From NCBI RefSeq assembly GCF_033958435.1, contig NC_134137.1:121432001-121496000 (forward strand): a stretch of DNA of 64,000 nt, in the 5' to 3' direction. Positions 24,054 through 36,240 of the stretch are shown here, piece after piece. Source of the DNA: Carettochelys insculpta (Eukaryota; Chordata; Testudines; Carettochelyidae). Every line of letters starts with the position of its first letter. Position 1 is the stretch's first letter. The notes beneath the pieces are model-generated. The model was not told the origin of the DNA, made no database searches, and worked only from the letters and a program-made list of their open reading frames with translations. Position numbers and translations under genes: made by a program.

Positions 24054-25195
24054 ATGTACAGCAGGGTTTCCCAAGCTGGGGGGTGTGCCCGCCCTGGGGG
24101 CGTGAAGTAATTCCAGGGCAAGGTGTGCAGTGACCCAGCCCCCTGCATCATTCCCCCCACCCGAAGAAAGAGCCAGCCTTTGCTTCCGGCTCTCAGCCCC
24201 TGTCATTTTATGTGGGTGACCCGGTGCAGCCGCTATAAGAACCAGGTAGCCAGCAAAGACCCACACAGAGCCAGAAGACCCACCTGGAGCTAGCTGCCTC
24301 CTGCAAAGATGATTGAATGTGGGTTGGAGCAGGAGCAGGAGGAAGAGGAGGATGGGGTTAGATGCGGAGGACGGGGATAGGGTAAGAGTGGGAGTTAGTG
24401 GTGCCTGGCTTTGTGGGATGGAAGGTGCTCGGGTGGCCAGCCAGCTTGTGGGACTTATGATGCCTGGGCAGCTGGCCCCAGCATCACAGGGTTTAGGCAG
24501 CTCAGGCTGGCGGCTTGCCCTGCCAGCATGGGGCTTGGGTGGCTCAGGCTAGTGGGTGAGTGGCTGGCCCCAGCAGCTCAGGACTCGGGCATCTTGGGCT
24601 GGCAGGCAGGAAGCTGGCCCCAGCAACATGGGGCTTGAGTGGCTCAGGAGGGCAGGCGGGCATCTGGCCCTGGCAGCATGGGGCTTGAGCAGCTCAGGAG
24701 GGTAGGAGGGCACCTGGCCCTGGCAGCATGGCGCTTGGGTGGGTGGCTTGGGCAGCTGGCCACTGGCAGGGGCCGACAACTTGTAGGTGGGCAGCCAGTC
24801 CCAGCCGTGCGGGGCTCAGGCAGCAGGAGGGCGGGCCGGCAGGGCGCTGGTCCAGCGACTTGGGGCTCTGGCAGGTGGCTCTGTAGCGCAGTTCTCAGGC
24901 AGGCATGTGGTTGTCGTGGTTAGTTCTGGCAGCTGGCCTGGGGATCAGGCAGCTGGCCAGTTGGGGCTGCACCAGACACCTTCAAGGGGCCAAGAAAAAT
25001 TATTTATGCTTATTTTTATTTTTAAATAACGTTTTTATATCAAGTTTTTGTGTTTATTTTAAAATAACAAATTGAATTTTTTTTGTTAAAAAGGGGGGTT
25101 GGATGATGGTTAAGAAGAGGAGGGGGCATGAGGGTTTCTCAGAACTCAAAAGGAGGGGCGTGATGCTGAAAAGTTTGGGAACCACTGATGTAGAG
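24054..25195. mobile_element. Inner hAT element with minisatellite core
   Basis: The element body is 24062-25187. The left end CAGGGTTTCCCAAGCTGGGG pairs with the right end TTTGGGAACCACTG, a classic hAT terminus. The flanking octamers atgtacag and atgtagag differ at one base. The interior is dominated by a 50-bp tandem repeat and then AT-rich sequence. It sits wholly inside 23890-25431, so it inserted later. Confidence 0.8.
24464..24770. repeat. 50-bp minisatellite inside the inner hAT
   Basis: Copies of the motif ctggccc(c/t)(a/g)gcagcatgg begin at 24514, 24564, 24614, 24664 and 24714, exactly 50 bp apart, with slightly displaced copies on either side. The GC-rich ORFs on both strands arise from this repeat because the unit is not a multiple of three. 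Confidence 0.85.
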
Positions 25196-25439
25196 CAAGG
25201 ACACGTGAAGCGAGCTGGGCGCTGAATGCGTGAGAGTCACGCGGTCCCTCTGAATCCAATCAGAACGCTGCCATGGTTCAATCAGCGCACCCCACAAATT
25301 GTAGGCATGCAAGTGCAGTTAGTAAAACTATCCTGTCCTGGGCAGCTGTCTTGGTTATGAAAGTCCTGCAGCCCACTGGGACTAAGGAGCACTCCTGCAG
25401 CCCATTTACTAGCTTAGATTGCCCATTGTTGATCTAGAT

Positions 25440-26230
25440 ATTGACTTGTGAGGAGTATGAAAGAAGCAGCAACTTCTACAAACAGAAGCATTCTAAAAGA
25501 CATTGTTAAACCAGTTTCCTTCTTGAATCGATCTTATTTATTCTTTTATTGGGAGAATGTTCAAGGATGAAGGGAAAATCCAACTGGTGGTAGAGTCTAC
25601 AAGAAGGGGATTGTTAGGATACTCAGGAGGCACGTTCCTAGAAACAATTCAAGGAAAGCAGTAATGTGGCCCTACCCACTCTCAAAAAGAGGTGGAGCTA
25701 AAGCTAAATATTAGCTGACATGGTCAAGGGACAAGTCAGATTACCCAGGAGACAGAAGAAAAGCAAATTCAGCCAATAACTGACTTGGAAAGAGATGCTC
25801 CTTGGTCATCGCTTCAGGATGAAAGGTTACAGCTTCCAATGAGCACACAACTAACCTGGATTTCAGACTGGCTTTAAACCTCTTTAAATCAAAATGGAAG
25901 GCTTAAGACAGATGGAATTTCGCCCAAAGTAAGTTGTTATATCTGAAACATAAAGGCTTATTTTCCTAACAGAAAATAATTATTAGATTAAGCCACTGAA
26001 ATGTAATATAAGAGTAAACTATCCTGTGAAGTGGTTTTTTAATGGAAAAAAAAAAACCCAAAAACAAAACCCACCACTCCTGTAATTCCTAGTTCTGAGC
26101 AACAATGTTTCACTCCCTTAAATTAGGGCTGGAATTAAATGGTAACCGATTTTAAGAACCCATTGCTTTACAAAAGGTAGATTAGGCGGCACCAATTTCA
26201 GCTCTCTCTCTAAGATAACACTTTTCTAGA
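25440..26230. other. Intron 2 sequence without recognised elements
   Basis: Unique-looking; no exon or transposon end seen. Confidence 0.45.
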
Positions 26231-26234
26231 TAAG

Positions 26235-28233
26235 GTAGTAAATTTAATCTGCACGGATTTCACTGAAGCTGTTGGTGTTGTACCACATGTTGAATGTGAG
26301 AAAATGAGAATTAATACAATAATCAACAGGTAGGTAAAAATGGTTAAAAGGGAGACTACAACAGGTCGTGCTGGAAGGTGAACTGTCAAACTGTATGGAG
26401 ATTGCTAGTGGAGCTTCTCAAGGACTTGTCATGGGACTAGTCTTATGCAGAATTCTCATTAATGACCTGTATCGGAGAGGGAGCCGTGTTAGTCTGTAGC
26501 TTTGAGAACAACAAAACGTCCTGTGGCACCTTATAGACTAACAGATATTTTGGAGCATAAGCTTTTGTGGGCAAACACCTGCTTCATCAGATGCATGAGT
26601 GGGGGCAGGGGGTTTCCAGAGGGGTATTTAAAGAGTGGGGTCCCAGTAAGAGGGAGGGCCAGAGCTGACGAGGTCTATTCAGCGAGGTGGAAATGGCCCA
26701 GTATCAACCGTACTTATCAAAAGAGGGAAAAACAGGTCAGATCAGACAGGGATGTGAGCCATTGTCAGCGTCTAATGGGGAGCTATCAACACCGAGAGCA
26801 GAGAAACTGTCTTTGTAAGCTGCGAGCCACTCCCAGTCTCTGCTTAACCCATGGTTAATGGAGTCAAATTTGCAAATAAATTGCAGCTCAGAGATTTCTC
26901 TCTCCATTTGATTTCTGAAAATTTTTTGTTTCAGAACTGTCACCCTTAAATCTGTCACTGAGTATCCAGGGAGATTGAAATGCTCTCCCACAGGCTTCTG
27001 TACATTACCGTTCCTAATGTCTGAATTAATGACCTGATGGCAGAAGGTGGGACTGCGTGAATAATATCTATAGATGACAAAGTTCGGGGGACGCAATATC
27101 ACCCTAAGCGATATGGAGGACTTTGAAAGATGGCATAATAGAAACTCGGTGAAATTTAACGGTGTAAAGAGCAAAGTCGTGCATCTGAGGACTAACAAGC
27201 AAAATTCCTGCTGCAAGCAAGGGATTTATCAGTTTGAAGCAACAGAGGAGGATAAAGATCTTGGTGTATTGGTTGGTCTCAGGATGACAAGCCACCAATG
27301 TGATGCAGCTGTGGAAAAGGGCTAGTACAACCTTACGTACAACGTCAGTGAGGTGTTTCCAGCAGAGACAGGAAAGTGCCACCTACAAGGCACTGGTGAG
27401 ACCTCACCTGGAGCACTGTCTGTGAGTATCATCTCCATGTTCTATAAAAATCAATTCACACTGACACAGGAGCAGAGAAGAGCTACTAGGGCGATCAGGA
27501 GAATGGAAAACCTACTTACAGGAGCTTGGCTGGTTTAACCTAGCAAAATGAAGGCTGAAGGCCTCTGTGATTGGTGTATTCATGCAGACCTGAGGGATAA
27601 ATGCAAAACAGGTGTGATTTAAGTTAGGGGCCCAGTGTTGGCACAAGAGCAAGTGGATATAAACTGGCCATCAAGAAGTTTAGTCTTGAAATTAGACCCA
27701 GGTTTCTAATGATCAGAGGAGCGAACAACTTACAAGTGGAAGGGCTAAAAACCTAACTTGTCTCAAGACTAATCTGATAAATTTATGGAGGGGTTGGTAC
27801 GATGAGATTGCCTACAATAGCACACGGTCTATTTGTGACAGCTATCAGCAACTCTCCCCCAAAGGCAGAAGAGGGGTAATAGATAGAGAAGGCTCTGAGT
27901 CACCACAGACAATTCTTCCCTAAGTGTTCGGCTGGTTAACCTCTGGAACTCCTTGACCTTCACAACACCCGCTGGCAAGACTATAACAAGGTTCAAAAAA
28001 GAACTAGATAAATTCATGGAGGATAGACCCATTAATGGCTGTTAGCCAGGATGGGCAGCGAGGAGTTCCCTCGCCTCTGTTTGTCAGAAGCTAAAAATGG
28101 GCAACAGGGGATGGGTCAGTTGATTACCAGTGTTATTCAATCCCTCTGTGGCACCTGTCACTGGCTATTATGGGAAGACAGAAGATGAGATTAGATGGAC
28201 CTTAGGTCTGATCAGATACGTTTGTGCTTATGG
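26235..28233 (+). mobile_element. Old CR1 LINE split by a PLE insertion
   Basis: The left part (26235-26469) shows decayed RT sequence: CTDFTEAVGVVPH recalls the CR1 motif [13 protein letters not shown], followed by cattaatgacctg (IND). The CR1 resumes at 27025 with the same target sequence and continues through the C-terminal region (27560-28040, ending in a tagataaattcatggaggat-type sequence) and a CR1 3' UTR to about 28233 (agatggaccttaggtctgat). Several frameshifts and stops show it is an old copy. The intervening 26470-27024 is a minus-oriented PLE. Confidence 0.8.
26458..27036 (-). mobile_element. Penelope-like element, 5'-truncated, with 12-bp duplication
   Basis: The element is 26470-27024, inserted in the CR1 above. 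The 12-mer attaatgacctg stands on both sides (26458-26469 and 27025-27036). Read on the minus strand it encodes the end of a GIY-YIG-type endonuclease domain (IRNGNVQKPVGEHFNLPGYS, then REISELQFICKFDSINHGLS), interrupted by stops, and then the PLE 3' tail (tctgttagtctataaggtgc to a gtgttagtctg-type end at 26471). The reverse transcriptase part is missing through 5' truncation. Confidence 0.88.
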
Positions 28234-28560
28234 CAGGTCTCACCTATACACTGAGGGTCTATTTGGGGTTGGAAATTTCCCCTAGGTCTGAAGGGCACAG
28301 ACCTTGGTGAGAGGCAGTGGGGATTCTTCTTCCTCTACAAAATGAGGCACAAGTTACTTGTTGTTTTGAACTGAAGTAAATGGTAGATTCTTCATAACTA
28401 AGTCTTTACATCAAGATTTGAGGACTTGAGTAAGCCAGAGGTCAGGGGCCTATTACAGGAGCATGTGGATCTGGGCTACAATGCGTAGGAGTCAGCCTAG
28501 ACGATTATGTTGGTCCCCTCTGGCCATAAAGGAAGGGAGTCTGCACCTAAACTTGTTGTC
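28234..28560 (+). repeat. Possible older CR1-like tail
   Basis: The end of this stretch (tagacgattatgttggtccc followed by ctctggcca) resembles an older CR1 3' end, but the match is weak. Confidence 0.3.
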
Positions 28561-30176
28561 TGTATTTTAGGCATTTATGGGGCCCCAACAGAAGACGTTC
28601 CGCTCTTTGCTGAGTTCCATTCCATTCCATTTCACTCTTCTATTTCTGCCTAGATCAGTTTTATAGTACATTTATCAAGAGGTAAAAGTAAGTGTGTACA
28701 CCCTGGTGTGCCACTCTGCTGAAAGCCAGCATGAGCTGGCCTGAACATGCTGCCAAGAACTGGCGCAGTGTTGAAAACTGCTTGCTCTAGAAATTTGTTG
28801 CCTAAGATGTACCAAGCGAGTTCAGTAACTCTCCTGAAGGCACAGACCTTTGGCAGCAGCAAAAAACCCAGCTCCAGGGACCTCCATTCTCTCCCACACA
28901 CATACCCTGCCCTGACTCCCTCACGTTTCCTCCCACACCCCTGCCAGCTTCCTGCCCTGACTCCTGCACTTCACCCCACACAACTTTTTTTCCCACAGGC
29001 AATGTCATATTGCAACTCCCCACTCCCAAGGGAGAGGCATGTGTATGACAGGGCAGTACCTGCAAAAAGAAATTAAGTTACTTTTACCTCTGCACCTACC
29101 ACACACCTCTGTAGTACTGTGCAAGCCATTTCTCTCAAGTTCCAAGCCAGTATAGCTTTACTGATGCAAATCCTGAGTGGGGGGCAACCTATTTGTACTC
29201 AGACTAGTGGTGCATTAAATCATGGTCAGGTGCTCAAGAGCAACTAGCTGTTTTGTCTGACTGCAGCACAAGATGGCATCAGTGCAACTGCGATCTGATA
29301 GCTACAGCCAAGGCACATGTTGACGGTAGACAAGGCTTTAGACACGAAACCACAAGGCATCAGCACTGAGGAGGGCAGTAAAGGTGCCTGGAGAAAGAGG
29401 ACAACCAGATTCTCATAAGGAGTCAGCACCCTAGGATGTCTCGCTTCGGGGAAAAAGCAAAACCCACCTTCCCCCACAGGGACAGCTATCCAGCAAGTAG
29501 GGCACACAGAGGAGAAAGCTGACTTCTGAACAACCTTCTCACCTTGCTTGCCCTGAATACCCAAGAGATCTGGTAGTTTGAGAGTGTGGCGAAGGGCACC
29601 ATCAACTATCTCTCAGAAGAGCAAAGCTGGACAGCTGCTGGAGACAGGGTCTCAGAAAACTTAGTATTGTACCAGCTTTCTCTGGACTGCACTGCAACTG
29701 CTTGTCCATATCTTGTTGTCTAATTTACTCCTCCTGCCCAGCCCCTCGACCCCATCCTTTTATACCCTCATGATGCACAAAACAAAACCACACTGTGGTT
29801 TTCAGCTCTGACAATAGGATGAAGGAAAAAATCCTTGACAGTTGACCTAAAAGACACAGTTAAACTGACAGCTAATAGCAAAAAGGAAGTTCAAATGCAA
29901 ATATCTTAGTGAGCTGCATTAACTGTAAACTCCTTGGAGACCAATTGATGTGCTTCCTCTCAGAAGAGCCTCTTCACACACAAATGATAAAAGCATAATT
30001 AGATGACAGGCCATGATGTCCAAAATAATGCTATTTTTATAGCCCTATATGAAAAAAAAAATCAGCTAGTTTGTCTCCATCCCAAAGGGTCTTTTTGGAA
30101 AACTATAGAAATAGAAATGTTCTAAGGCATGAAAAGAACTGCCTGAATAGAACTGCACATGAGAAATGTTTGTTAC
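28561..30176. other. Intron 2, exon 2-proximal part, no element recognised
   Basis: Unique-looking intron directly downstream of exon 2 in the sense of transcription. A C-rich stretch at 28880-29000 is not coding. Confidence 0.45.
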
Positions 30177-30294
30177 CATAGTGATTTCTCCACTATTTTG
30201 GTCCTGAAAACCTCCTCCTGGTCCAGGTTTACAGTACAGTAGCAATCCCTCATCTTGTTTGGCCCCGGATACGTAGGAAGATTTTTGGCTTCCC
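30177..30294 (-). CDS. RASA3: RASA3 exon 2 (C2A domain, about residues 19-58)
   Basis: Read on the minus strand, a strong acceptor (aatttttttttctttag) ends at 30295 and a donor (CTATG|gtaacaaac) begins at 30176. The 118-nt exon starts with two bases finishing a Gly codon, encodes 38 residues beginning [19 protein letters not shown] and ending [11 protein letters not shown], and leaves TG of the Cys codon completed by exon 3. From memory this is nearly identical to the human RASA3 C2A domain, with Thr and Asn where human has Ser at two loop positions. Another frame is also open across this stretch and runs on beyond the donor, but it resembles no protein I know. Confidence 0.95.
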
Positions 30295-30885
30295 CTAAAG
30301 AAAAAAAAATTCAAAGCAAACTTTAAATATGAGCAGATATATTAATAATCATATTAAAATTATACACTTTTTTATTTGAGTGTGCAAATGCTTTCTACTG
30401 GGTCTTTATTTAGACTAAGGTCAGTCTTCTGACAGGAGCAATGCTCATGTATCATGGCAGGCAGTACACTGCAGTATGGCAGTGCTAACGGGGAAAATAA
30501 GCAAAGACACCTAAGTCACTTATGAATACAGCTTTGAGGCTTAAACACCTAGGTCAATTTTGATAAGAGAATTTGAGATAAAATTTTCAAGAGTTGAAGC
30601 AAACGACAGCAAAACAAATTGCAAATTAGGATTTTCTTTACAGCTTTGCCAGTCTTCAGGGTGTTACCACAAAAAGTCACTTAAATGAGGTACAGTAACA
30701 TAGGGTGTAATAACAGAGATCTCATCAGGTGCTTTGAAGTTTAATTATTGCTTGTAAACTATTTTTGGCCTGATGCACCACTGAGTGCCAGGAATTAAAA
30801 TCAATTTGTTAAACAACCACATTTGCCCATTTCAAAACTGCAAAAAGAAACAATTACATATCCTGTATCTAAAAAAATATGACTG
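30295..30885. other. Intron 1, exon 2-proximal part, no element recognised
   Basis: AT-rich unique-looking sequence directly upstream of exon 2 in the transcribed sense. No element or exon seen. Confidence 0.45.
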
Positions 30886-30889
30886 GACA

Positions 30890-31359
30890 ATTAAGAATAG
30901 ACAGACATGGCTTTATAAAAGGTACATAAAATCATGGCAGATAGGCGTATATAAAATCATGGCTGGTGTGGAAAAAGTGAATAAGAAAAGTTATTTACTT
31001 GTTCCCATAACAAAAGAACTAGGGGTTACCAAATGACATTAATGGGTAGGATCAGGTTTAAAACTAACAAAAACCTTTCCCCCACCCCACAAACCACATA
31101 GTAAACCTGTGGAACTCCTTGCCAGAGGAGATTGTGCAGACCAGGACTTTAACAGGGTTTAAGAAAGAACTAGATAAATTCAGGGAGGTTAGGTCCATCA
31201 ATGGCTATTAGCCAGGATGGGTAAGAATGGGGTCCCTAAACTGTTTGTCAGAGGCTAGAAATGGACATCAGGAGAAGGACCACTTTCATGATTACCTGTT
31301 CTGTTCACTCCCTCTGGAGCATCAGGTCTGACCCAGTAGGGCTGTTCTTGTGTTCTTTT
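30890..31359 (+). mobile_element. CR1 3' fragment, plus orientation
   Basis: Matches the end of the 15195-18716 CR1: aaaatcatggctggtgtgga, a gtaaacctgtggaactcctt region, taggtccatcaatggctatt and a 3' UTR ending ggtctgacccagtagggctg. It has small indels and a C-rich insertion, and no open frame of length. Confidence 0.85.
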
Positions 31360-34030
31360 AAAACTCAGATTTTTTTAACCCCCATAATGAGACTAGAATA
31401 GTAGTTTCTCCCTCTATCATTCCATCCACAAGCAAAACTGCAAACTAAGTTGGCTTGGCACAGTGACAATCCAAACAAAAGCCTAGGAAAAGAAACTGGA
31501 TAGTTCTCCCCACAACTTCAGAGAACCACCTTAGCACTACTTGGCAAGGTTTTTGACTTCCAGGCCAAGTCCCAACTCCTCTGAGAGCTTAAGGAAGCAT
31601 TCAAGCGGTGTGTGCTCGTTGCACTCCACTTCTATGGTACCTACAGATTGTCATCAAATGTCATATGCAATGCTCCACTGGTAAGATAAGGGGGGAAAAA
31701 CAACACCAGAGAGCAAAGCTTATCTGTGAACATAGAAGTAAAAGGAGCGAAATCTGAATGACAGGACAAATATAGCCTGTTTATTAGATATCTGCAGCTC
31801 AAGGCAAGTCATTTCTAGGAGACAAACCGTTCTTAACCCCAATTCTGGAATAGCATCACTAAACAGGACAGATTCAATTCAACCTCAAATCGGGATTAAA
31901 TTGGCCCTGTTAGTGAGGTTATGCTTCTCAGACTCTCTGCAGACATTAGCCCACATTCAGGAGTGATCTAAACAATGAGGAAAATGAATCAGCAGATGGG
32001 TGTAATTTCCATGCTGATGCTGGAAAAGATGACTTGGAACAGTAAACAAAAAAAAAAATCAGCAGGAAAAGATGATAAAGTAGAAGATGTGAGCCTGTTT
32101 AAACTGGAAGGCACAATTTGGTTTTAAGATATAACATCTTTCTTTACCTCAGCACAACCTGTGTGTCCCTGGCAATGTAATTTACACTCATTTACCATTT
32201 AACTTGCACCATAGCATCTCTGCATTTGACCTATTACAGTAAGAATGTTACAAAATGTATGCATGTGTGATGGCCAAGACTAGCATCTGAAGACTAAAGA
32301 TTTATGTTAAATCATTCTCCTCACTTAAAAGCTAGAATGTACACAGCTATGTAGTCTGACAGGCTTTTAATCCTTTATTTTTACAGCTGAAAGAGTATAA
32401 AAAGGTGAAGCATTTACAATGTGCTCAATAAAGCTGCATTGAAAGTTTTAGATTTCTTTTCTAAAAATCAAAAAAGTTAATTTTTCTGGGACTGCGCTGA
32501 TGCTGCATGATAATGCCTCAGAGTGTTCTTCCACTTACAGAAAAGTTAGGAGACAAATTATATCAGATTTGTACAATTTATGACATCAGAGCCTATGTTC
32601 AAGGAAATACCTGTTCTTCTGTCTTAGCCCCACTTCACCTTTCCCAAGGTCCCAGGGAATCCTCCAATTCCCTCCCTTCTTATTTCACCTTTAAAGTATG
32701 CTGGGCCAGCATCTTTCTGGTTGAAGCTCCTTCCAGAGGGAATCAACAGGAAACACCACAGCAGGGTAAGAGGAAAGCTCCATTGTGGGGGCTGAACTTT
32801 TTAAATTAGAAACATTTTTTTAAAAAGGAAGACATGTAGATAGTGTTTGTGAATTTTCTCCTCTCCTAAAACTGACTCTTTTCAGACACACACTCAGAAA
32901 ACAATTTGAAAAACCTGTGTCCTCTCTAGTCTCATATAAACACACATTCTAAAATAGCTAACTTTGATCTGAAACCCATTTTGCTGCTGCTTCATACAAG
33001 ACTTACAGTACGCAAATAAGGAGAAAGTGGAAGTAATGACGTATTTGGATTTAAATAAAAATGTTACTGTGTTTCTGGAAGGCTTACTTGACAAGGAAGA
33101 CTGAAGGGGAGTGCAAAGTGTTGGCTATCATTGCCCTACCAGAGCTGGAAGTACAGAGAAAGAAGAGAGGGAACACGCATACAACCCTTGTGATTTTTCT
33201 TTTTCCACTTTGAAGTCCTCGGCAAACCATGGGAGGCTATAAACAAGGAACCAACAGATGGCTCCCACTTACCAATCATGTTACTGTCTAAACGAAAGAG
33301 TCAAACCCTGTAGCACACTATTTCTGTGTTAACGGAGACATATACCAATGGCTACTTTATATTCAAACAATAATCTCAATTGTTTAATGAGCAGTCATAA
33401 AAATCAAGCACCCAAGGAGCAGTGAAGGATCTCAGTCCTCCAGCTAGGCATTCCCTGTCAACAAAACAAGACCCCTTGGAATTTCATCTGGTACACAGTA
33501 TCCTTTAAACAAAATGTTCCTTCTCTGAAGCTATTTCAGTATCATCACTAAAGAGGAACAATTCTCTCAATATTTGTTGGTATGTCACCATCGAAACAAA
33601 AACACTGATTAACTCACTGTTAGAGGGAAGATGAGGGAGGCAATATCTTTCATTGAACCAACTTTTGTTGGTGAGAGAAAAGTTTTTGAGCTACCCAGGG
33701 CTTTAACTCAGGTCTGAGAAAGTGAGACTCCGTGCTTTCCCCCGGTTTCTTCTATTCTAGCAGCTGCAGAACCATTGCATTATGTAGAAGTCTAGTCTGA
33801 AGGCCACTGAAGCCAATGAGAGCCAGTACTAGCAAAGTAAACTAAATTTTTCACAGCCAAAATTAAGACTTTGAGGTTGGTTCCACAACAAAGTGGAGTA
33901 CAGCATTTGTGATGCCAACTCCCCTGGCTGGTACTGAATGTTATTACAGCTTAAGACATGACTGCCCTCTCCGCGCAGTGTAAAGAAAGGTTTGACCTAT
34001 GAAGAGCTGTCAGAACAGAGGAACACTATA
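31360..34030. other. Intron 1 sequence, mostly unique
   Basis: No exon found. A short interspersed repeat at 33637-33725 is listed separately. Confidence 0.45.
33637..33725 (-). repeat. Short interspersed repeat resembling a PLE/LINE tail
   Basis: Sequence such as caatatctttcattgaacca followed by acttttgttggtgagagaaa is of a type I recall as a common sauropsid repeat 3' tail. No coding part is attached here, so the class is uncertain. Confidence 0.4.
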
Positions 34031-34526
34031 GCCTAGGGCAGGGGCTGACAACCAAAATAGCAAGAAGAGCCACTTTTCCAATTCGGTAAAAACTCAATAA
34101 TTCAAGAGCTGCAGTGCACGTGAATACGAGACAATCCTCAATAAATAATGTCAAACCATACTTTTTGTTACCCGTATTTTAAGAACAGTGTGCACATGAT
34201 GCTTTGTAATGCAGTAGATGTTTACTGCTTATTCTATTTTCTCACACTTTACGTGTTTGGCTGGACCGCTGTCCTTCTGACTTTCACTCTCAAACCCTCT
34301 CTCTCTCTCTGGATATCACTTATTGTTTGCTATTTAGATATGAGTTGTTCATTTCTGGCCTTTTAGATGTTCACCATTTATCAAAAATAATCAGGAGGTG
34401 GTGCTTTTTTTTTTTTGTTTGTTTGTTTTTCTATACTTTGCAATTACAGCATTGAGAGCCACAAATGAGTGCTTAAAGAGCCGCACGTGGCTCTGGAGAC
34501 ATAGGCTGCAGACCCCTGGTCTAGGA
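34031..34526. mobile_element. hAT element with degenerate 8-bp duplication
   Basis: The element body is 34039-34518: left end CAGGGGCTGACAACC and right end GGCTGCAGACCCCTG form hAT-type inverted termini. Flanking octamers gcctaggg and gtctagga match at six of eight positions. Internally it carries agagccac and agagccgcacgtggctctgg motifs. No transposase. Confidence 0.7.
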
Positions 34527-34951
34527 AGAAGAGAATATAAATTCCTCTCAGCTCTCACTCCAATGCACTCCTGGCTCCAAATTCCCACACATGCTTAAGA
34601 ATCAGGAAGAAGTGATGCAAGGGATAAGGACTCTCATGGCAAATGGCACATGAGATGAAGGAGAATACCGCTCAGGTACCTGGGGAGAGGAAGCCAGTAA
34701 AAATAAAGAAAAATTAGATTTTCAATTTTCTTTTTGTAGCAATAGGAAGAGACTCAAAAACATACATCCAAAAAGGTGGTTCCAAGAGAAAAGAGCTTGT
34801 GTGTGTAATTGAATTTTCAATGCTTTAAGACATTTTTCTGCTAGTGTAAAGCATGTTTTTGTTCATTACTCCCTTCACCACCCCCTTCTTCCAGTACTGC
34901 CTGTGTTGTCAAAGACCAAAATGTCCACATTTTTTCTGCCAAGATTATACA

Positions 34952-35735
34952 CCGGGGTGGGGAATCCAGGGCCCGTGAGGCAGACCCACCTGTGGTTTGC
35001 CCCTGAGACTCAGGGTTTGCCCTCCCCCTCAAAGAGCAGAGCAAGTGGCTGTGACACTCCAGACATGGTGGGGGGTGGGGACCTGCACATTGTGAGAGCA
35101 CTAGTGCTGGCTCCCCACTGTGGAGGGGCATCCTTTGGGGGCCCATCTGGGCCCCAAAGCTCTGCCTGACTGGGGCAGAGAAAATGGCTGTGCGTACGGC
35201 AGGGAAGCACTCCTTGCAAGCCTCACTCCCCGCTGCTCCCACTGGTCAAGAATTGAGGCCAGTGGGAGCAACAGTGGGTGGTACCTGCAGGGAGCACTTC
35301 CCTGCAGCACTCAGCGCCACACAGACATCTGTGCCCCAAGTCCCTGCCCCCTTGTGCACTCCCACTTTCCACCCAGATTCCACACCCTCACCCCACTCCT
35401 GCACCCCAGCACCTATCCAGACCTTCCACTCTGACAGACCCCTGCTGCACACTAACACGCATTCTGGCCCTGCCCCAGATGCAGGGGGCCCCACAAAAAT
35501 CTACTAGTCCTGGGTCTCCAGAAGTGTTAATCCGGCTCTCTGGCTTAAACCTTGAGCCTTGGCACCTCCTTGCGGGGCTGGAGTTTGAGGGGAGGGGAGT
35601 GAAGCGAGTGCCTTTTTTCCGGCTTTGCAGCTGGAGGCCAGGCTGGTAGGTTTTTTTTTTTTTGGTTTTTTTTTTGGCCTTCTTGTGTGTGGCCCCAAAC
35701 TGATTTTTAAGTGGGTCAGTGGTCCCCAACCCAAA
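34952..35735. mobile_element. hAT-like GC-rich nonautonomous element
   Basis: The left end cggggtggggaatccaggg pairs with a right end tggtccccaaccc, a hAT-like terminal type. The interior (35000-35620) is GC-rich with tggctccc/ccactg motifs. I could not find a good 8-bp duplication, so the edges are approximate. The overlapping ORFs are compositional. Confidence 0.5.
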
Positions 35736-35750
35736 AATGATTAGCCACCC

Positions 35751-35752
<2 letters not shown>

Positions 35753-35803
<51 letters not shown>
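35753..35803. repeat. (CA)n microsatellite, 51 bp
   Basis: An uninterrupted CA repeat just right of the hAT-like element. Confidence 0.98.
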
Positions 35804-35809
<6 letters not shown>

Positions 35810-36132
35810 AGTCTGGAATTCACATGGAGGGAAGGCAAGAAAATACAGCTACCCAGGCCTGCTGATAGGCAGGTGGAAGGGGAAGAGGGGAGAAAGTGGC
35901 CAGCTAACCCAGAATCTGGTAATTTAAAAGACTACAACAGCAGCTGGAGCCCCAAACTATTTAAATTGCTGCCAGAGCTCCATCATGTCAAGAAAAACAA
36001 AACGATGGTCTAAGTTACCTCCCCACCCCACGGTTCTATAATTACCAGAAATTCAAACTTCTACTTTGAGGTTTCACACAAAACATCTTTCAAGCTTTTA
36101 TTTTCAGAAAAAGATCCTTCCACTCCCACAAA

Positions 36133-36240
36133 ATCAAGGAGTTGTCCTGTGGCACTTCACAGACTACCAGATTTTTTTGGAGCATAAGCTTTTGTGAGCA
36201 AAGACCCACTTCATCAGATGCATTGGAATGGGAGGTTCCT
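36133..36240 (-). mobile_element. Penelope-like element 3' tail fragment
   Basis: The plus strand reads gtcctgtggcacttcacaga then ggagcataagcttttgtgag and cccacttcatcagatgc, the reverse complement of the PLE tail seen attached to coding sequence at 43364-44326 and 26470-27024. It is a truncated tail without endonuclease sequence. Confidence 0.8.

Larger units (their letters stand above)
23882..25439. mobile_element. Outer hAT element, split by a second hAT
   Basis: The element body is 23890-25431. The left end CAGTGGTGGGAAATCTGC pairs with the reverse complement of the right end (CAACAATGGGCAATCTAAGC). Flanking octamers atctagac (23882-23889) and atctagat (25432-25439) differ by one base, a hAT-type 8-bp duplication. 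Excluding the inner insertion it would be about 410 bp. No transposase is encoded. Confidence 0.75.

Noticed and set aside
24313..25029. Several GC-rich ORFs on both strands
   Set aside because: They overlap the 50-bp minisatellite in a hAT element and reflect its composition.
30066..30314. 82-codon minus-strand ORF over exon 2
   Set aside because: It reads through both splice sites in the wrong frame; the third frame of the same stretch gives RASA3.
34841..35810. Overlapping ORFs of up to 140 codons
   Set aside because: They fall in a hAT-like GC-rich element and a CA repeat; one is mostly poly-Cys/Val from the microsatellite.
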